64,000 nucleotides of DNA from Dasypus novemcinctus (lineage: Eukaryota; Chordata; Mammalia; Cingulata; Dasypodidae): NCBI RefSeq assembly GCF_030445035.2, contig NC_080702.1, positions 13,834,029 through 13,898,028 of the forward strand, in the 5' to 3' direction. Below the pieces are notes generated by a model. It was given only the letters and a program-made list of their open reading frames with translations, ran no database searches and was not told where the DNA came from. Of this stretch, positions 22,516-36,258 are shown one piece after another. Both the position numbers and the translations under genes were made by a program. Positions within the stretch are counted from its first letter, which is position 1. Each line of letters opens with the position of its first letter.

Positions 22516-25342
22516 TGCCTGTTTTGGCCTTTAAAAGAAGCCCGTGTTCATGGAAGGAATTTAATACTGACATTGCACATCCACTGCCACCAGGCAGTTC
22601 ATTTTCATGTGCTCAGATATCTTACATTTAAAATATGTTTTCCTTACCTTTTCATTTTAAAAATTTCAAAAAGCATCCATTAAAATTTCTATGAATCTAT
22701 AAAGTTCATAGAGATCCAATCCCAGTCCTGCCTCAGGAAGTTCCTCCCTATCCTCCCATTCTTCAGAAGGATGAGATGGATGGGGATACACAGGTTTACT
22801 AGAAACAGAAATTGCCATCCAGGAAGATGGGAGACCTGCAGCATCACATATCTCCAATGTGAGAAGGGGAAGTCTGGGGCTGCCTCAGTGCTGAGATCAG
22901 AAAGGTGGAACAAATCTATGTCTATCTATTTATTGTGAGAAAAGAAGACACCTTCACCCAAGTCTCCTTTCTTTACTGATGAAGATGGGGGAGAAGGCCC
23001 TGCTTTCCACTTTTTTTGTTTAGCCTTAATGAAATGGAAAACATTCCACCATTTGTAATTCTTCTACCCCTGAACACACTCTAGAGCTATTGTATCTATG
23101 TGCGTACACAGGGAACAGCCAGGGAGTCTACTGTGGGACTTGTTTTCCTCTCAGCCCCAATGAAAAGTTCAATGATCGTGTAACCTCTCTCAAGCCCAGA
23201 GTCTGGGCAGGCAGGTCCATGAATGGTGATGACTGCACACACAGGTGTGGTGACCTTGGCTATTGACTGCTGCACACGGTAGCCCTAGGTAGTGGGTTGT
23301 GGGGACACAGAGAAATTTCCTTTCTCTGTTCTTTTTTCCTCTAAATGAAAGTGTATGTGATAGAAGGGAGTGGTTCAGAGGAATGAGCCTTTCAAATTGG
23401 GTTGAGAAGAGGAGAGGCTATTTATAAGCTTGGCCAAGACATCTCTTCACATATTCAAATGGTTCACAGGTTTGTTTATGGCCATACGATGAGAACTGGA
23501 TTCAAAAGTGGAAATATGAAAACTGACCTCAGGCCTGGGTCAGGTGTCCCCACTGTTCCCTCAGCACAAGTCAACCCAGTTGTAGAGGAGTTCAGGGATG
23601 GGAACACTTTCTGAAACATTGTGGCTTTTATCATTTCACAAAATATATACTGTATTTGGTGGGGGGGTTGTGTATGATGTGCTCTGGGATGGATGGTGTA
23701 AAGTTGAAGAACAGACTATTAGCTTAGGGCAGTGAGTTTTAATTTAAATTTTAAAAAGTATTATTTTGGGGATGTGTGGTGCAGATGTGACATATTAAAA
23801 CACTGTATAGTGTGGACTTAGTAAGGGGTCTGTGGTTTTCCCCTGACTGGCAAAGTGGTCCATGGAACCCCTGGCTTAGGGGATGTTTGAACTGGGCAAT
23901 GATATCACCCATTGGGTGTACTCTATCTGGAGGGGAATTCCATCCCTATCAAGTCTTTGCCAGGATATGGCTTGATGACTTTTATTGTGGGTAAAGGAAT
24001 TACTCAGTCATTCATCCTGGAAATGTTCACATTGCCCAAGGGAAAATGTGGCAGAGTGAGGAAAAATGTGGGTATGGTGGAAATCGAGGAAAGAGAATGA
24101 AGAATCCAAAAGAGCATTGAGATGTTAGAAGAAGGAGGCAGGTCCCTAATCTCCTAATCAAGGCTCTCCCCTTGTGATCTTGATGAGTACAGGGGAGTCA
24201 TGACATATTTTTCCCAGGGCCAGCCTCAGCTCATGTCCACATGTGGGTCCTATAGCTTTTCCTCTGGGTACAGTGGTTCTGGGACTTACCTTGGCACCAA
24301 AGTAGCCAGGTCTCCATCTGTTTCATCTCCATGTCACCTGTGCTAAAGACATTAAAAGGCCAATTGGAGTTGCTGCTGGCAAAGAAGTTATGAAAGGGGT
24401 GGGAACCGCTAAAGAGGCAAATGTTTTGTGGGAAGGTCCCCATGAGTGGTTATGAGAGAAGCCACCAGACCTCCCTAACTTATCAGTGCTAAATTTTATG
24501 GTGATAGGTTGGCAAATTAGAGGCTAATGGGGTACATCCTGGCTTCACCCCAATGCCTCCACATGTCCCAGCTCCTGAAACATAAGCCTAGAAAAGTTGT
24601 TTATTCTAATAATTGAGTTTTATCTTATTTTTTGTTTCTAAAGCCCCCATGGGATCTAATCTAAGAAATCTAGAGGCTTGCCTCCTGAGTTTGTGACCTT
24701 GCCTTGGCTTTCCTGCCTTTTACTACAGACCCTCCTCTACTGGGGCCCTGTGTTATTTCCATTCCTAATTCCTGTACAAACTCTGGAGCTCTGTTACTAA
24801 TAACAAAAATTATGATCGACTCATTACTGTTTTCTGAGTTCCTAATATATTGGGTTAGCAAGTAGTGGAAGTGGATTCCAGAGTCTGGATTCTCAAATGC
24901 AACCTCTGGCTATGATGTCTCAACATCCATGCGTTCTATTTTCTAGATAAAAAAGGAAAGGACAATAGCACATAATAAGCACCTGCTCTATTGCATGTAC
25001 ATGAAGTTTGAGAAAACTTTTCTTAACCACTGGATCACATGAATCCAAATTATTGGTTATTTAAAAATGTGAGGAACTGTATAATTTTCAGTAATTCAAA
25101 AAAGATCTGAAACATAGATTAATATTAATCTAGCTAAAATGTTGCTTTCATACAGATACAATGATGGTTTTGTCTAAAAGCAGTGATAAACTGTTACTTT
25201 AGTCACTTTTCCAGATTAACATTATGGAGAATCATTTCCCCATCTAAAATAACTTGGCCATACAAGTGTCACACTCAAGAATCCTGTGCAATCAACTTTC
25301 TAGATCCCACTTCAAGGCTGTCACACTGCTGCCTGTGCTTTT
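22516..25342. other. Intergenic DNA, no gene or clear repeat seen
   Basis: About 2.8 kb of mixed composition with only short frames, none recognisable. There is a G-run at about 23660. No SINE or LTR termini were noticed. Confidence 0.45.
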
Positions 25343-25358
25343 AAATTGCCATAAACAG
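25343..25358. repeat. Left target-site duplication of the long L1
   Basis: AAATTGCCATAAACAG recurs at 36259-36274 with a single A/G difference. It marks the insertion limits of the L1 between them. Confidence 0.9.
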
Positions 25359-27344
25359 GGGCGGGGCAAGATGGGGGCTGAGTGAGCTCACCTGATAATA
25401 TCTCATGCATAGAAGCAGTTGGGCAGCGTTGGAGGCTCTTCGGGACTGGGGTGTTTTGGGATTTTTGCAGGACGGGAGGTGTCTGGACGTCGATTTGGTG
25501 GGAAGGTAACAGAGAAAATATGTCTATAAAATATACACGGATGTCCCGGCTCCGCGCAGAAATCTCCCTCCTTGGGTGGGCGGAGCTGCAGTGTTTTTGT
25601 TTTTTGTTTTTGGAGGCTCTGCGGTACTGGGGAATTCATAAGCCCCGGGCGGTCTGTTGGGGGGTTGATAGGACAGGAGGAGCTTGCAGAACGATTTGGG
25701 GAGACAAACGGGAGTTTTATTGTGAAGCGGGGGAATTTTTGATTGCAGACACAAACAGTAGTGCTTCCGCCTGGAGCCCCACCCTCCCCCAGACCTGGCT
25801 GCCGATCTGCAGTGGACTTGGGTTGATAGCAATAAAGAGACACCACCGGGTCTCGCAGGGTGGGAGAAGTTTGGAAGCTGATTAGGGGAATATTTTGTGA
25901 AGTGTGGAAATTTTGGGTTTGGACTCTGTTGTTAGCATTTCTGGCTGGAGCCCCACCCCCGGACCTGGCTATTGATCTGCATCATTAAATTGGCTGCAGT
26001 CTAGAGGTGCCCCCAGGTGGCCATTCCGGGGGATCACAGGGTGGGAGGGGTCCTGAAGTCAATTGGTGATACATCCACAGAATAGACCCCAGTGAGTGAG
26101 TGAAATGGGGGGTACAGAACACAGGATAGAGCTTGCAGATGTGACCTCACCCATAGGACTGGCACCCAGCTGTGGGGATCCCTGAAGGCTGTGATGCACT
26201 GCGGTGCTCCCAGGCTCCCTGTTAACCGGACTTGAGGTTGCCAGGTCTGAGTCCCCTAAACCCCGGTGGCCCACACCCCAGAGACTCACACCTCTTGAGT
26301 CTTCAATATCTCAGATTTCCATCCCTGACTGCATCATGCCCTGAGGTCCATCTGAGGTCCTTGAATGTCCTAGCCCTCAGCATTTGCGTTTTTTCCTTTT
26401 TGTTTTGTTTGTTCTGTTTTTATTTTTATTCTATTTTTTTATTTTTTTATTTTTTTAATGTTCTGATTGCTAACATTGCATTATCCCCTAGTCTTTTCTC
26501 CCAGTGTATCCCCCAAAATCTTTATTTTCAGTTATTTAGGTTTTTTTTTATTGGTATTGTGGCTGTGGTGGTTGGTGTATATCTTTTTTCTCTTTTCCCT
26601 ATCTGTTCCCCGTCCTTTACCCACCCCCTTTTTCTTTCTTCCTTTCTTCTATTTTTTCTCTCTCTCTTGTCCCTCATCTTCTTCTTATTTTATTTTATCT
26701 TAACTATATAATAGGTGCTACAGGGAACACCTCACATTTGCTGGGTTTCCTCATCCTCCGCTGCCTCATTTCTGCGTGAACAGATTTTGGCTATCTACAC
26801 TATCCCTTTTCCCCTACATCTTAATAGCCTCCATCATCTACTGTCTCTCCTATATTCCACCTCCTTTTCTTTGATCCACAAAGTGTCTAACTCTTAATTT
26901 CTAATACCTTTGTTTTGTTTTCTGTTATCCATTCTTGAAACAATTGCCTTTCTTTTCTCTTTCCCTCTCTCACGAAAAAAGTAGCTTTTTAATTCATACC
27001 ATATTCCTCCCATATTCAGTCAACTACTTCATTATAAGTACTCTACCGACTACTATAACTCTGCACAATTTATATGAATCTAACCTCCATCCTCCCAGAT
27101 CTCATATTGTTGCTTTGTTAATATATATCACCAATACTACTTTACACTTTTTCCTTGCTTACATAGTTGCCTTTCCCCAGCACTAATACTTTCCTTTAAA
27201 GTGAACGCAACCAGCAATAACAAATTAGAATAAGAAGAACAAAGTGACAAAGAGAAGATATAACACTCATGCAAAAACAAAAGCTAATTAATCTCCAAGA
27301 CTAGACAAAGAAGCTAAGGAACTGATTAAACCCATCAAGATAAA

Positions 27345-28318
27345 ATGATAACCAGACAGCAACAAAAAACTACAAACCAAACCAGTAATCAGGAAAACAT
27401 GGCTGAATCCAATGAACAAACTAAAAATCAGGAAGGGGAGCAGAAATTTGCACAAGCAATGAAAGATCTCAGAATATTTATCACCGACAAATTTAATGAA
27501 GTAAAGGAAGAGGTTAACAACATGAAGACAACACTTGGAGGGGAAATTGCAGACATACACAAAAAGATAACAGATATGATGGGACTGAACACCACACTTC
27601 AAGAAATCAAAACTACACTTGCAGCAAATATCAGCAGACTAGAAGAGACAGAGCACAGAATTTGTGATGTGGAAGACAGTACATCAGAAATCAAACAGAT
27701 AGTAGAATTAGTCGATAAAAAGATAGAAAAAATCCAGGTAGGATTTAGGGACCTGAATGACAATGCAAGCCACTCAAACATATATATTATATTTCCCTTC
27801 CAGAAGGAAAAGAGAAGGGAAAGGGGTCAGAAGGAGTGTTGCAGGAAATAATGGCTGAAAACTTCCCAAATCTACTGAAAGAGACAGATGTACATACCCA
27901 AGAAGCACAGTGCATCCCACTGGTCATAAACCCCAACAGGACCACCCCAAGACATATACTTGTCAAATTATCGAATGCACAAGACAAAGAGAAAATTCTA
28001 AAAGCAGCAAGAGAAAAGAAAAACATCACATAAAAGGGAAGCTCCGTAAGATTAAGTGCGGATTTCTCATCTGAAACCATGGAGGCAAGGAGGCAGTGGT
28101 ATGATATAGTCAAGGTACTAAAGAAAAAAAATTTCCAACCAAAAATACTCTACCCAGCTAAACTAGCATTCAAAAATGATGGAGAGTTGAAAATATTCAC
28201 AGATAAACAGAAACTGAAAAAGTATGCCAACAAGAAAACTCCCCTTCAAGAAATTCTAAAGGGAGTTCTGCAGGAAGAAAGGGAAAAAAAGGACAGGCAG
28301 AGTTGGAGGAGAGTGTAA
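27345..28318 (+). pseudogene. L1 ORF1, frameshifted
   Basis: The two overlapping frames 27345-27851 and 27836-28318 together cover ORF1p. The break lies near 27790, where the intact copy at 8080 reads IIGIPEGK and this one reads IIFPFQK. A further stop (TAA) follows at about 28031 where the intact copy has a Tyr codon. The coiled-coil, RRM and C-terminal parts are all recognisable but cannot be made as one protein. Confidence 0.9.
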
Positions 28319-28393
28319 GAGCAACAAAAAAGACAAAAATAGAAGGAAAAAAATGCAAACAAAATATGACAAACACAACTCCAATCAAAATAT

Positions 28394-31300
28394 GGCTAAC
28401 ACAAATAATTCCTTGAAAGTAATAACACTGAATGTTAACGAATTAAACTCACCTATCAAAAGATTCAGACTGGGACATTGGATAAGGAAATATGATCCAT
28501 CTATATGCTGTCTACAAGAGACACATCTTAGACCCAGAGAGTCATGGAGGTTGAAAGTGAATGGCTGAAAACAATCATACAAGCAAACAATAACCAAAAA
28601 AAGGCAGGAGTAGCTATATTAATATCACACAAAATAGACTTTAAATGCAAAATAATTGTGAGAGACCAAGAAGGATACTACATTTTAATGAAAGAGACCA
28701 TCTGTCAAGAAGATCAAACAATCAAAAATATTTATGCTCCTAACAAGGGCGCCTCTAAATACGTAAGGCAAACACTGGAAAAACTAAGTGAAAATATAGA
28801 TGCATCTACAATTATAGTGGGGGATTTTAATACACCACTATCAATTCTTGACAGAATATCTCAAAAGAGAATCACTAAAGAAGCAAAACATTTGAATAGT
28901 ATATTAGAGGAGCTGGATCTAATGGACATATATAGATAATTACACCCAAACACAGCAGGATATCCATTTTTCTCAAGCGCACATGGATCATTCTCCAAGA
29001 CAGACCATATGCTAGGCCATAAAGAAAGGCTTAATGAATTCAGAAAGATCGAAATCATACAAAACAATATCTCTGACCACAGTGGAGTAAAGCTGGAAAT
29101 TTGCAAGGGACAGAGGCCCAGATTTCATACCACAATTTGGAAATTAAACAGCACACACTTAGGAAAATAGTGGGTCAAAGAAAAATCTCAAAAGAAATCA
29201 ATGTCTACCTTGAAACAAATGATAATTATAACACAACGTACCAAAATTTATGGGATGCAGCAAAAGCAGTACTGAGAGGGAAATTTATAGCCATAAATTC
29301 ATATATCAAAAAAGAAGAGCAAAAATTGAAGAACTAACTGCACATTTCAAGGAATTAGAAAAACAACAACAAAGTAACCCAACAGGAAGAAGAAGGAAGG
29401 AAATAACAAAGATAAGAGCAGAACTAAATGAAATAGAAAATAAGAAAGCACTTGAAAAAATAAACAACACCAAGAGCTGGTTTTTTGAGAAGATCAACAA
29501 AATTGACAAACCTTTAGTGAGACTAACAAAGGAAAAAAGAGAGAAGATGCAAATACACAAAATAAGAAATGAGAAAGGCGATATCACCACTGACCCCACA
29601 GAAATAAAGACTATCATAAGAGGACACTTTGAAAACCTATATTCCAACAAAAATGACAATTCAGAGGAAATGGACAAATTCTTAGAAACCTATAAGCAGC
29701 CCATATTGATGAAAGAAGAAATTGATGATCTTAACAAACCAATCACAAGCAAAGAGAAAGAAGCAGTCATTAAAAACCTCCTAACTAAGAAGAGCCCAGG
29801 GCCAGACGGCTTCACAGGTGAATTCTACAAAACATTCCGGAAAGAACTAACAGCAATCCTGCTGAAACTCTTCCAAAAAATCGAATCAGAAGGAATATTG
29901 CCTAACTCCTTCTATGATGCCAACATTACCCTAGTACCAAAGCCAAACAAAGACACCACAAGAAAGGAAAATTACAGACCAATTTCTCTAATGAACCTAG
30001 ATGCAAAAATACTGAACAAAATACTTGCTAATCGTATTCAACAACACATTAAATGAATTATACACCACGACCAAGTGGGATTTATTCCAGGTATGTGAGG
30101 ATGGTTCAACATAAGAAAATCAATCAATGTAATACACCATATCAACAGAATGAAGGAAAAAAAATCACATGATTATATCTAGAGATGCAGAAAAAAGCAT
30201 TTGACCATATACAGCACACTTTCTTGATAAAAACACTCCAAAAGATTGGAATACAAGGAAATTTTTTGAACATGAGAAAGAGTATATATGAAAAACCTAC
30301 AGCAAACATTGTTTACAATGGAGAAATCCTAAAACCCTTCCCTCTAAACTCAAGAACAAGACAAGTATGCCCATTGTCTCCCCTTCTATTTAACATTGTC
30401 TTAGAAGTACCTGCTCAAGCACTGAGGCAAAAACCAGATATAAAAGGCATTCAAATTGGAAAGGAAGAAGTCAAAATTTCATTATTTGCAGAAGACATGC
30501 TCCTATACATAGAAAACCCTGAGAGATCTACAACAAAGCTTCTAGAACTCATAAATTAGTTTAGTAAAGTCACAGGTTATAAGATCAATGCGCAAAATCA
30601 GTAGCATTTCTGTACACTAATAATGAGCAAGATCAGGAGGAAATCAAGAAACAAATACAATTCACAATAGTAAATAAAAAAATCAAATACTTAGGAATAA
30701 ATTTAACTAAATAGGTAAAAACCTTATACACCAAGAACTATACAAGACTGTTCAAGGAAATCAAAGAAGACCTAAATAAATGGAAGAATATTCCTTGGTC
30801 ATGGATAGGAAGACTGAATATTATTAAGATGTCTATCCTACCAAAACTGATCTACACATTCAATGCAATCCCAATAAAAATCAACATAGCCTTCTTTAAG
30901 GAACTAGAAAAACTAACTATGAAATTTATTTGGAAAGGAAAGAGGCCCCGAATAACCAAAGACATATTGAAAAAGAAAAATGAAATAGGAGGAATCACAC
31001 TTCCTGACTTCAAAACATACTACAAAGCTACAGTAGTGAAAACAGCATGGTATTGGCATAAGGACAGACACACAGACCAATGGAATCGAATTGAAAGTGC
31101 TGATATAGGACCTCATATATATAGCCATATAATATTTGATAAAGCCTCCAAACCCTCTCAACTGGGAGAGAATGGCCTATTCAACAAATGGTGCCTGGAG
31201 AACTGGATAGCCATATGTAGAAGAATGAAAGAGGATTACCATCTCACACCTTATACAAAGATCAACTCAAGATGGATCAAAGACCTAAATATAAGAGCCA

Positions 31301-32176
31301 AAACCATAAATATCTTGGAAAGCAGTGTAGGGAAACATCTACAGGACCTTGTAATAGGAAATGGATTCAGGAATATCACACCAAAAGCACGAGCAGCAAA
31401 AGAACAAATACATAAATGGGACTTCCTCAAAATTAAAGCCTTCTGCACCTCAAAGGAGTTTGTCAAGAAAGTAAAATGGGAACCCACACAATGGGAGAAA
31501 ATATTTGGCAACCATATATCTGATAACAGACTTATAACTTGCATATATAAAGAACTCCTATATCTTGAAAATCAAAAGATAAACAACCTATTTAAAAAAT
31601 GGGAAAAAGATTTAAACAGACACTTCTCCAAAGAAAACATACAAATGGCTAAAAAGCACATGAAAAAATGTTCCAAATCTCTAGCTATCAGGGAAATGCA
31701 AATCAAAACTACAATGAGATACCATCTTACTCCCATAAGATTGGCAGCTATGAAAAAACAGAAGAATACAAATGCTGGAGATGATGTGAAGAAAGGGGAA
31801 AACTCATCCACTGTTGGTCGGAATATAGAAGGATTCAACCATTCTGGAGGACAGTTTGGCGGTTCCTCGAAAAACTAACCATAGATTTGCCATATGACCC
31901 AGCAATACCACTGCTGGATATATACCCAGCAGAACTGAAAACAAGGACACAAACCAATATATGTACAACAATGTTCATAGCAGCATTGTTCACTATCGCC
32001 AAAAGTTGGAATCAACCCAAATGCCGATCAACATATGAGTGGATCAATAAAATGTGGTATATACATACAATGGAATACTACTTGGCTTTAAGAACAAATA
32101 CACTAAAAACACACGTGATAACATGGATGAATCTTGAGAACCTTATGTTGAGTGAAGCAACCCAGGCATTGAAGTA
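28394..32176 (+). pseudogene. L1 ORF2 (endonuclease/reverse transcriptase), broken
   Basis: It covers the endonuclease (28394 on, with CCLQETHLR), a coiled linker, reverse transcriptase (29730-30560) and the C-terminal Cys-rich part (30829-32176). Stops and shifts occur at about 28568, 28939, 29170, 30056, 30559 and 31878. At the catalytic site the motif reads FAEDM, with the first Asp of the usual FADD replaced by Glu. The C-terminal frame 30829-31878 (349 residues) is the longest remaining piece. It ends with an M-E-Y-Y block near 32070. Confidence 0.9.
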
Positions 32177-33317
32177 AAAACACTACATGACCTCAATGAT
32201 ATGAAATAAGTAACCTGCCTCAGAGAGCTAGATACTGCAACATAGGCTTACAAGAAATCGGGGGGTGGAGGAAGGATGTGAGCCGACGTCTGCAGGGGTG
32301 GAATCTATGATGAGCTGGTGGTAGGTATGAGCACAAAGAAGAGATAAAATGGGGACAAGGGGTTGCCTTTGGGTGGGGCTTTGCGTGTTTGAGGGGGGCT
32401 GGGGATGGGTGGATGGGTAATATTTCCCAAAAATTTGGGGGCAGAGAGGGGCAACATATGAACATAGGAGAATGTCATGTGGTGGTTGAGAGAAAAATGC
32501 TGAGAAAATCGTATCAAAATATAATTAGGAGGGTTACCTGTTTAGGATGCTTGGAGGGGATGGTCTGATGCGGGACAGACTCCTGGGGAATGTCTGAATG
32601 CTCATTTTGCCAGGGTGGGTTGTACCATTGGGTAGAGACCCTAGTAGTGAGAGTTGGGGTGGACCCACATCCTGGGGAGGACTAATGCCATCAAATAGAA
32701 CTGTATCTCTCGAGAGAAAGGGTGGCTCCCAGGGCACAAGGGCAGTTGAGCAAGTCAGGCCCTGAACACTGTTGCAAGTATCTCTGGACGTGACTCCTCA
32801 GGAAATGGAGACTGGCTGTCACTGTGGGCCCCAAGGGGAGAGGAAAATGGATGTTGAATGGATGGAACCAAGGTAAATGTGGGGGCAAGAGAGGAGTTTT
32901 GCAAGAGTATATGAGGATGAATATAAAACATGTCATATTACACCAAAAACATATAGGGGATGACAGACTAATAATGTAAACCATAATGTAAAACATAGGA
33001 TAACTAGAAAATTTAGAAAACTGTATATCCTGAAGTATGGACCACATTGTAAGCACAGATGTCACCTTGTTTGAAAGCTATTGTTTTGGAGTCTGTACAT
33101 CAGTTTCAGTAAATATGATATGAATAAGTTAAAAGATTATTGCTGTGGAAGGGAACAGGTTTTATGGTGGATGTGTGGGAGTACTGTATATTGTATATAT
33201 GAATTACTGTGATCTGAGACTCTTGTGAAGAGAAGCTCAATAATTAGGAAAAAATAAAAGAAAAAGATAGGATGTAGAATTTTTCCAAATCAATACATAC
33301 TCTAGATCTAACCTTTA

Positions 33318-34606
33318 TTTTTTTTTTGAGCCTAATGTTATTTTATTGGCTTCTCCTGTATTTAGATTAAACATTCATTTTAAACAACAAATTATGTGTC
33401 TTATGCCCATTTAGTTCATGGTAAACTGATACATACAGTACTGAATCCTGGGTCACACATCACAGAGTAAACAGTATCTACTTGAAAAGGACCTTGTCTT
33501 TTCCATCCACACAGAGCCTGTAGTGTTCAGTCTCCCAAGGCACTCCTGCCTTGTCCTCTTTTTTTTTTTATTTTTTTACTTTTTTATTTTTTATTGACTT
33601 TGTAATAATATTACATTAAAAATATATATGTGAGGTCCCATTCAACCCCACCCTCCCACCCCCCCTCTCCCCCCACCAACAACACTCGTTCCCATCATCA
33701 TGACACATCCATTGGATTTGGTAAGTACATCTTTGGGCACCTCTGCACCTCATAGACAATGGTTCACATCATGGCCCATACTCTCCTCCATTCCATCCAG
33801 TGGGCCCTTTGAGGATTTACAATGTCCGGTGATTACCTCTGAAGCACCATCCAGGGTAGCTCCATGTCCCAAAGACGCCTCCACCTCTCATCTCTTCCTG
33901 CCGTTCCCCATACCCATCGTCCACCATGTCCACTTTTCCCAATCCAATGCCACCTCCTCTATGTGGACATTGGATTGGTTGTGTCCATTGCACCTCTATG
34001 TCAAGAGGAGGCTCAGATTCCACATGGATGCTGGATGCAATCCTCCCATTTTCAGTTGTAATCACTCTAGGCTCCATGGTGTGGTGGTTGTCCTTCTTCA
34101 ACTCCATCTTAGCTGAGTGTGGTAAGTCCAATAGATCAGATTGTAGGTGCTGGAGTCTGTTGAGGCTCAGGACCTGGCTATCACATTGTCAGTCCAGAGA
34201 TTCAAATCCCCTAAATATATCTTAAACCCCAACATTAACTGCACCTCCAGCACATTAGCATGAAAGTCTTATGAAGGGAGATCCCATTTGAGTCCAGATT
34301 CATCACACATAAACACCATTTCCAAAGAGGGGCCATCTGCCCTGGTAGTTAACCCCATCGGCCATGACCATAACTCCCATGGGTCTCTTTAGCCCTCAAA
34401 GGAACCAATATCTGGGGGTTGTATCTGCTTTATCTGTCTCTCTGACTCTGCTCAGTTGTGCATGAGGGCAATCCTGCCAGCCTCCAGACTCTTTTTTAGA
34501 AACTCGTAGCTATATAAACTCATTTCTCCTTTCCATTTCCCCCTTACTTTAGGTCAAACAGCATTTTAAAGTCATGGTATTTTATGTAGACATGGATATT
34601 CTGCTG
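33318..34606 (-). mobile_element. Nested antisense L1 3' end with mRNA-like 3' tail
   Basis: A perfect 17-bp duplication (TCTAGATCTAACCTTTA at 33301-33317 and 34607-34623) brackets this insert. On the minus strand it reads: 5'-truncated L1 3' UTR (34606-33595, same family as 35400-36258), A-rich tail (33594-33559), then about 230 bases of non-L1 sequence (33558-33328). That last part ends in AATAAA (33347-33342) and a second poly-A (33327-33318). This is the order of an L1 that read through its own polyA site and carried downstream sequence, a 3' transduction. A template-switch chimera would look similar. Confidence 0.85.
33328..33558 (-). pseudogene. Transduced or retroposed 3' terminal sequence of a host transcript
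   Basis: On the minus strand a short frame is open from 33558 and ends ...WETEHYRLCVDGKDKVLFK at a TAG (33480-33478). About 130 bases of UTR-like sequence and a polyA signal follow, 15 bases before the A-tail. It resembles a last exon and 3' UTR. I do not recognise the parent gene. The open frame is only 26 codons and may be chance. Confidence 0.5.
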
Positions 34607-34623
34607 TCTAGATCTAACCTTTA
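34607..34623. repeat. Right target-site duplication of the nested L1
   Basis: An exact copy of the 17 bases at 33301-33317. The site TTT/AAA fits the L1 endonuclease preference. Confidence 0.9.
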
Positions 34624-36258
34624 AACTCATTGCTATATTCCATTTTACTAGTAAGGGAACCTGACATTATATTGGGCTTCAATTTACAGGAAGTTTTGGA
34701 TCACAGAGTGGTTCAACAATGGCAGCGGAGGAATACGGGTATGGGATGTTATTGACAGGTGATATATGGTTGACAGGGAGTTATACATGGCATATGTCCA
34801 GGGTGCATGGTAATATTTGGATATACTCATAGTGGAAACAATTAAAAACAACAGCTGGGGGGGTACTGGGTTCCTGGCTGTGGGTGCTCTGTCATGGTCC
34901 CTAGGGGAGCAGCAGCAGTCCCCCAGGTGCAACGGTAAGGACCAGGAAGGAATGAGGGTCCAACAGTGGGCTCCTGATACTAATGACTATGCTTGTGAGC
35001 CTATATGCCTGAAATAAGAACAAGGTCTAAAGCAGCAATGTGCCTGGGAGTTTCCTCCTGACAGCCTCCATGTTAGTCAAATGTGGCCAGTCTCGAAGCC
35101 AAACTCAGCATGTAGATGCAGTGCATTTCCCCCAGTGTGGGACATGACACCCAGGGATGAGCATCCCTGGCACCGAGGGATCACTACCAAATACCAGCTG
35201 AAGATGCAACTAGAAAATGAGCTTGAATTAAAGGTTCATCACGGATCAGCAGAATATCCCTGTCTACAAATAATAACATGACTTTAAAATGCTGTTCGAC
35301 CTAATGTAAGGGGGAAATGGAAAAGAAAAATGAGTTTATATGGCTATGAGTCTCTAAGAAAGAGTCTGGAGGTTGTCATAAGGATTGCACACCTGAGCAG
35401 AGTCTTAGAGACAGATAAAGTAGATACAACCCCAGGTATTGGTTCTTTTGAGGGCTAAAGAGACCCACGGGTTCTATGGTCATGGCAGATGGGGTTCACT
35501 GCCATGTCAGTTGGCCCTTCTTTGGAGCTGGTGTTTCTGCATAATGGAACTGGACTCAGATGGGATCTCTTTTCACAAGACTTTCATGCTACTTTACTGG
35601 AATTGTAGTTGGTGTTGGGGTTTAAGATATATTTAGGGGATTTGAATCTCTGGACTGACAATATGATAGCCAGGCCCTGAGCCTCAATAGACTTCAGCTC
35701 CTACACTCTGATTTATTGGACTTACCCCACTCAGCTAACATGGAGTTGAAGAATGTCAACCACCATACCATGGAGCCTAGAGTGCCTACAACTGAAAGCA
35801 GGACTGCATCCAGTATCCATGTGGAATCTAAGCCCCCTCTTGACATAGATGTGCAATGGACACAACCAATCCAATGTCCACAGAGAAAATGTGGCATTGG
35901 TGTTGGAAGGGTGACCATGGTGGCTGCTGGGTGTGGGGAATGGGAGGAAGAGATGAGATGTGGAGGCGTTTTCGGGACTTGGAGTTGTCCTGGGTGGTGC
36001 TTCACGGACAATTATGGGACATTGTAGATTCCCCCAGGTCCCACTGGATGGAATGTGGGAGAGTGTGGGCTATGATGTGGACCATTAACTATGAGGTGCA
36101 GCCATTCCCAGAGATGTACTTACCAAATGCAATGGATGTGTCATGATGATGGGAGAGAGTATTGCTGTGGGGGGAGTGGGGGGTGGGTGGGGTGGGGTTG
36201 AATGGGACTTCATATTTTTTGAGTGTAATATTTTTAAAAAAATGAATTAAAAAATAAT

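Larger units (their letters stand above)
25359..36258 (+). mobile_element. Full-length LINE-1 with long 3' UTR and nested insertion
   Basis: It starts with ggcggggcaagatggggg, has a 5' UTR of about 2 kb, ORF1 (27345-28318, frameshifted), ORF2 (about 28394-32176, broken) and a long 3' UTR. It ends in an A-rich tail at 36258. A 16-bp target duplication brackets it. Without the nested insertion at 33318-34606 and its duplicated 17 bases the element would be about 9.6 kb, of which about 2.8 kb is 3' UTR. This is long for an L1. The 3' UTR includes a G-rich run (about 36170-36205) before the tail. It shares its 5' half with the 6005 copy. Confidence 0.88.

Noticed and set aside
23402-24100. Three short plus-strand frames as possible exons
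   Set aside because: No convincing splice signals in phase, no recognised content, and lengths expected by chance.
33240-33265. AATAAAAG as the end of the L1 at 25359
   Set aside because: The target duplication lies at 36259 and not here, so the element continues; this is an internal A-rich site.
33700-34225. Overlapping frames of about 100-138 codons on both strands
   Set aside because: They fall in the L1 3' UTR (nested copy) and reappear mirrored at 35694-36146 in the host L1.
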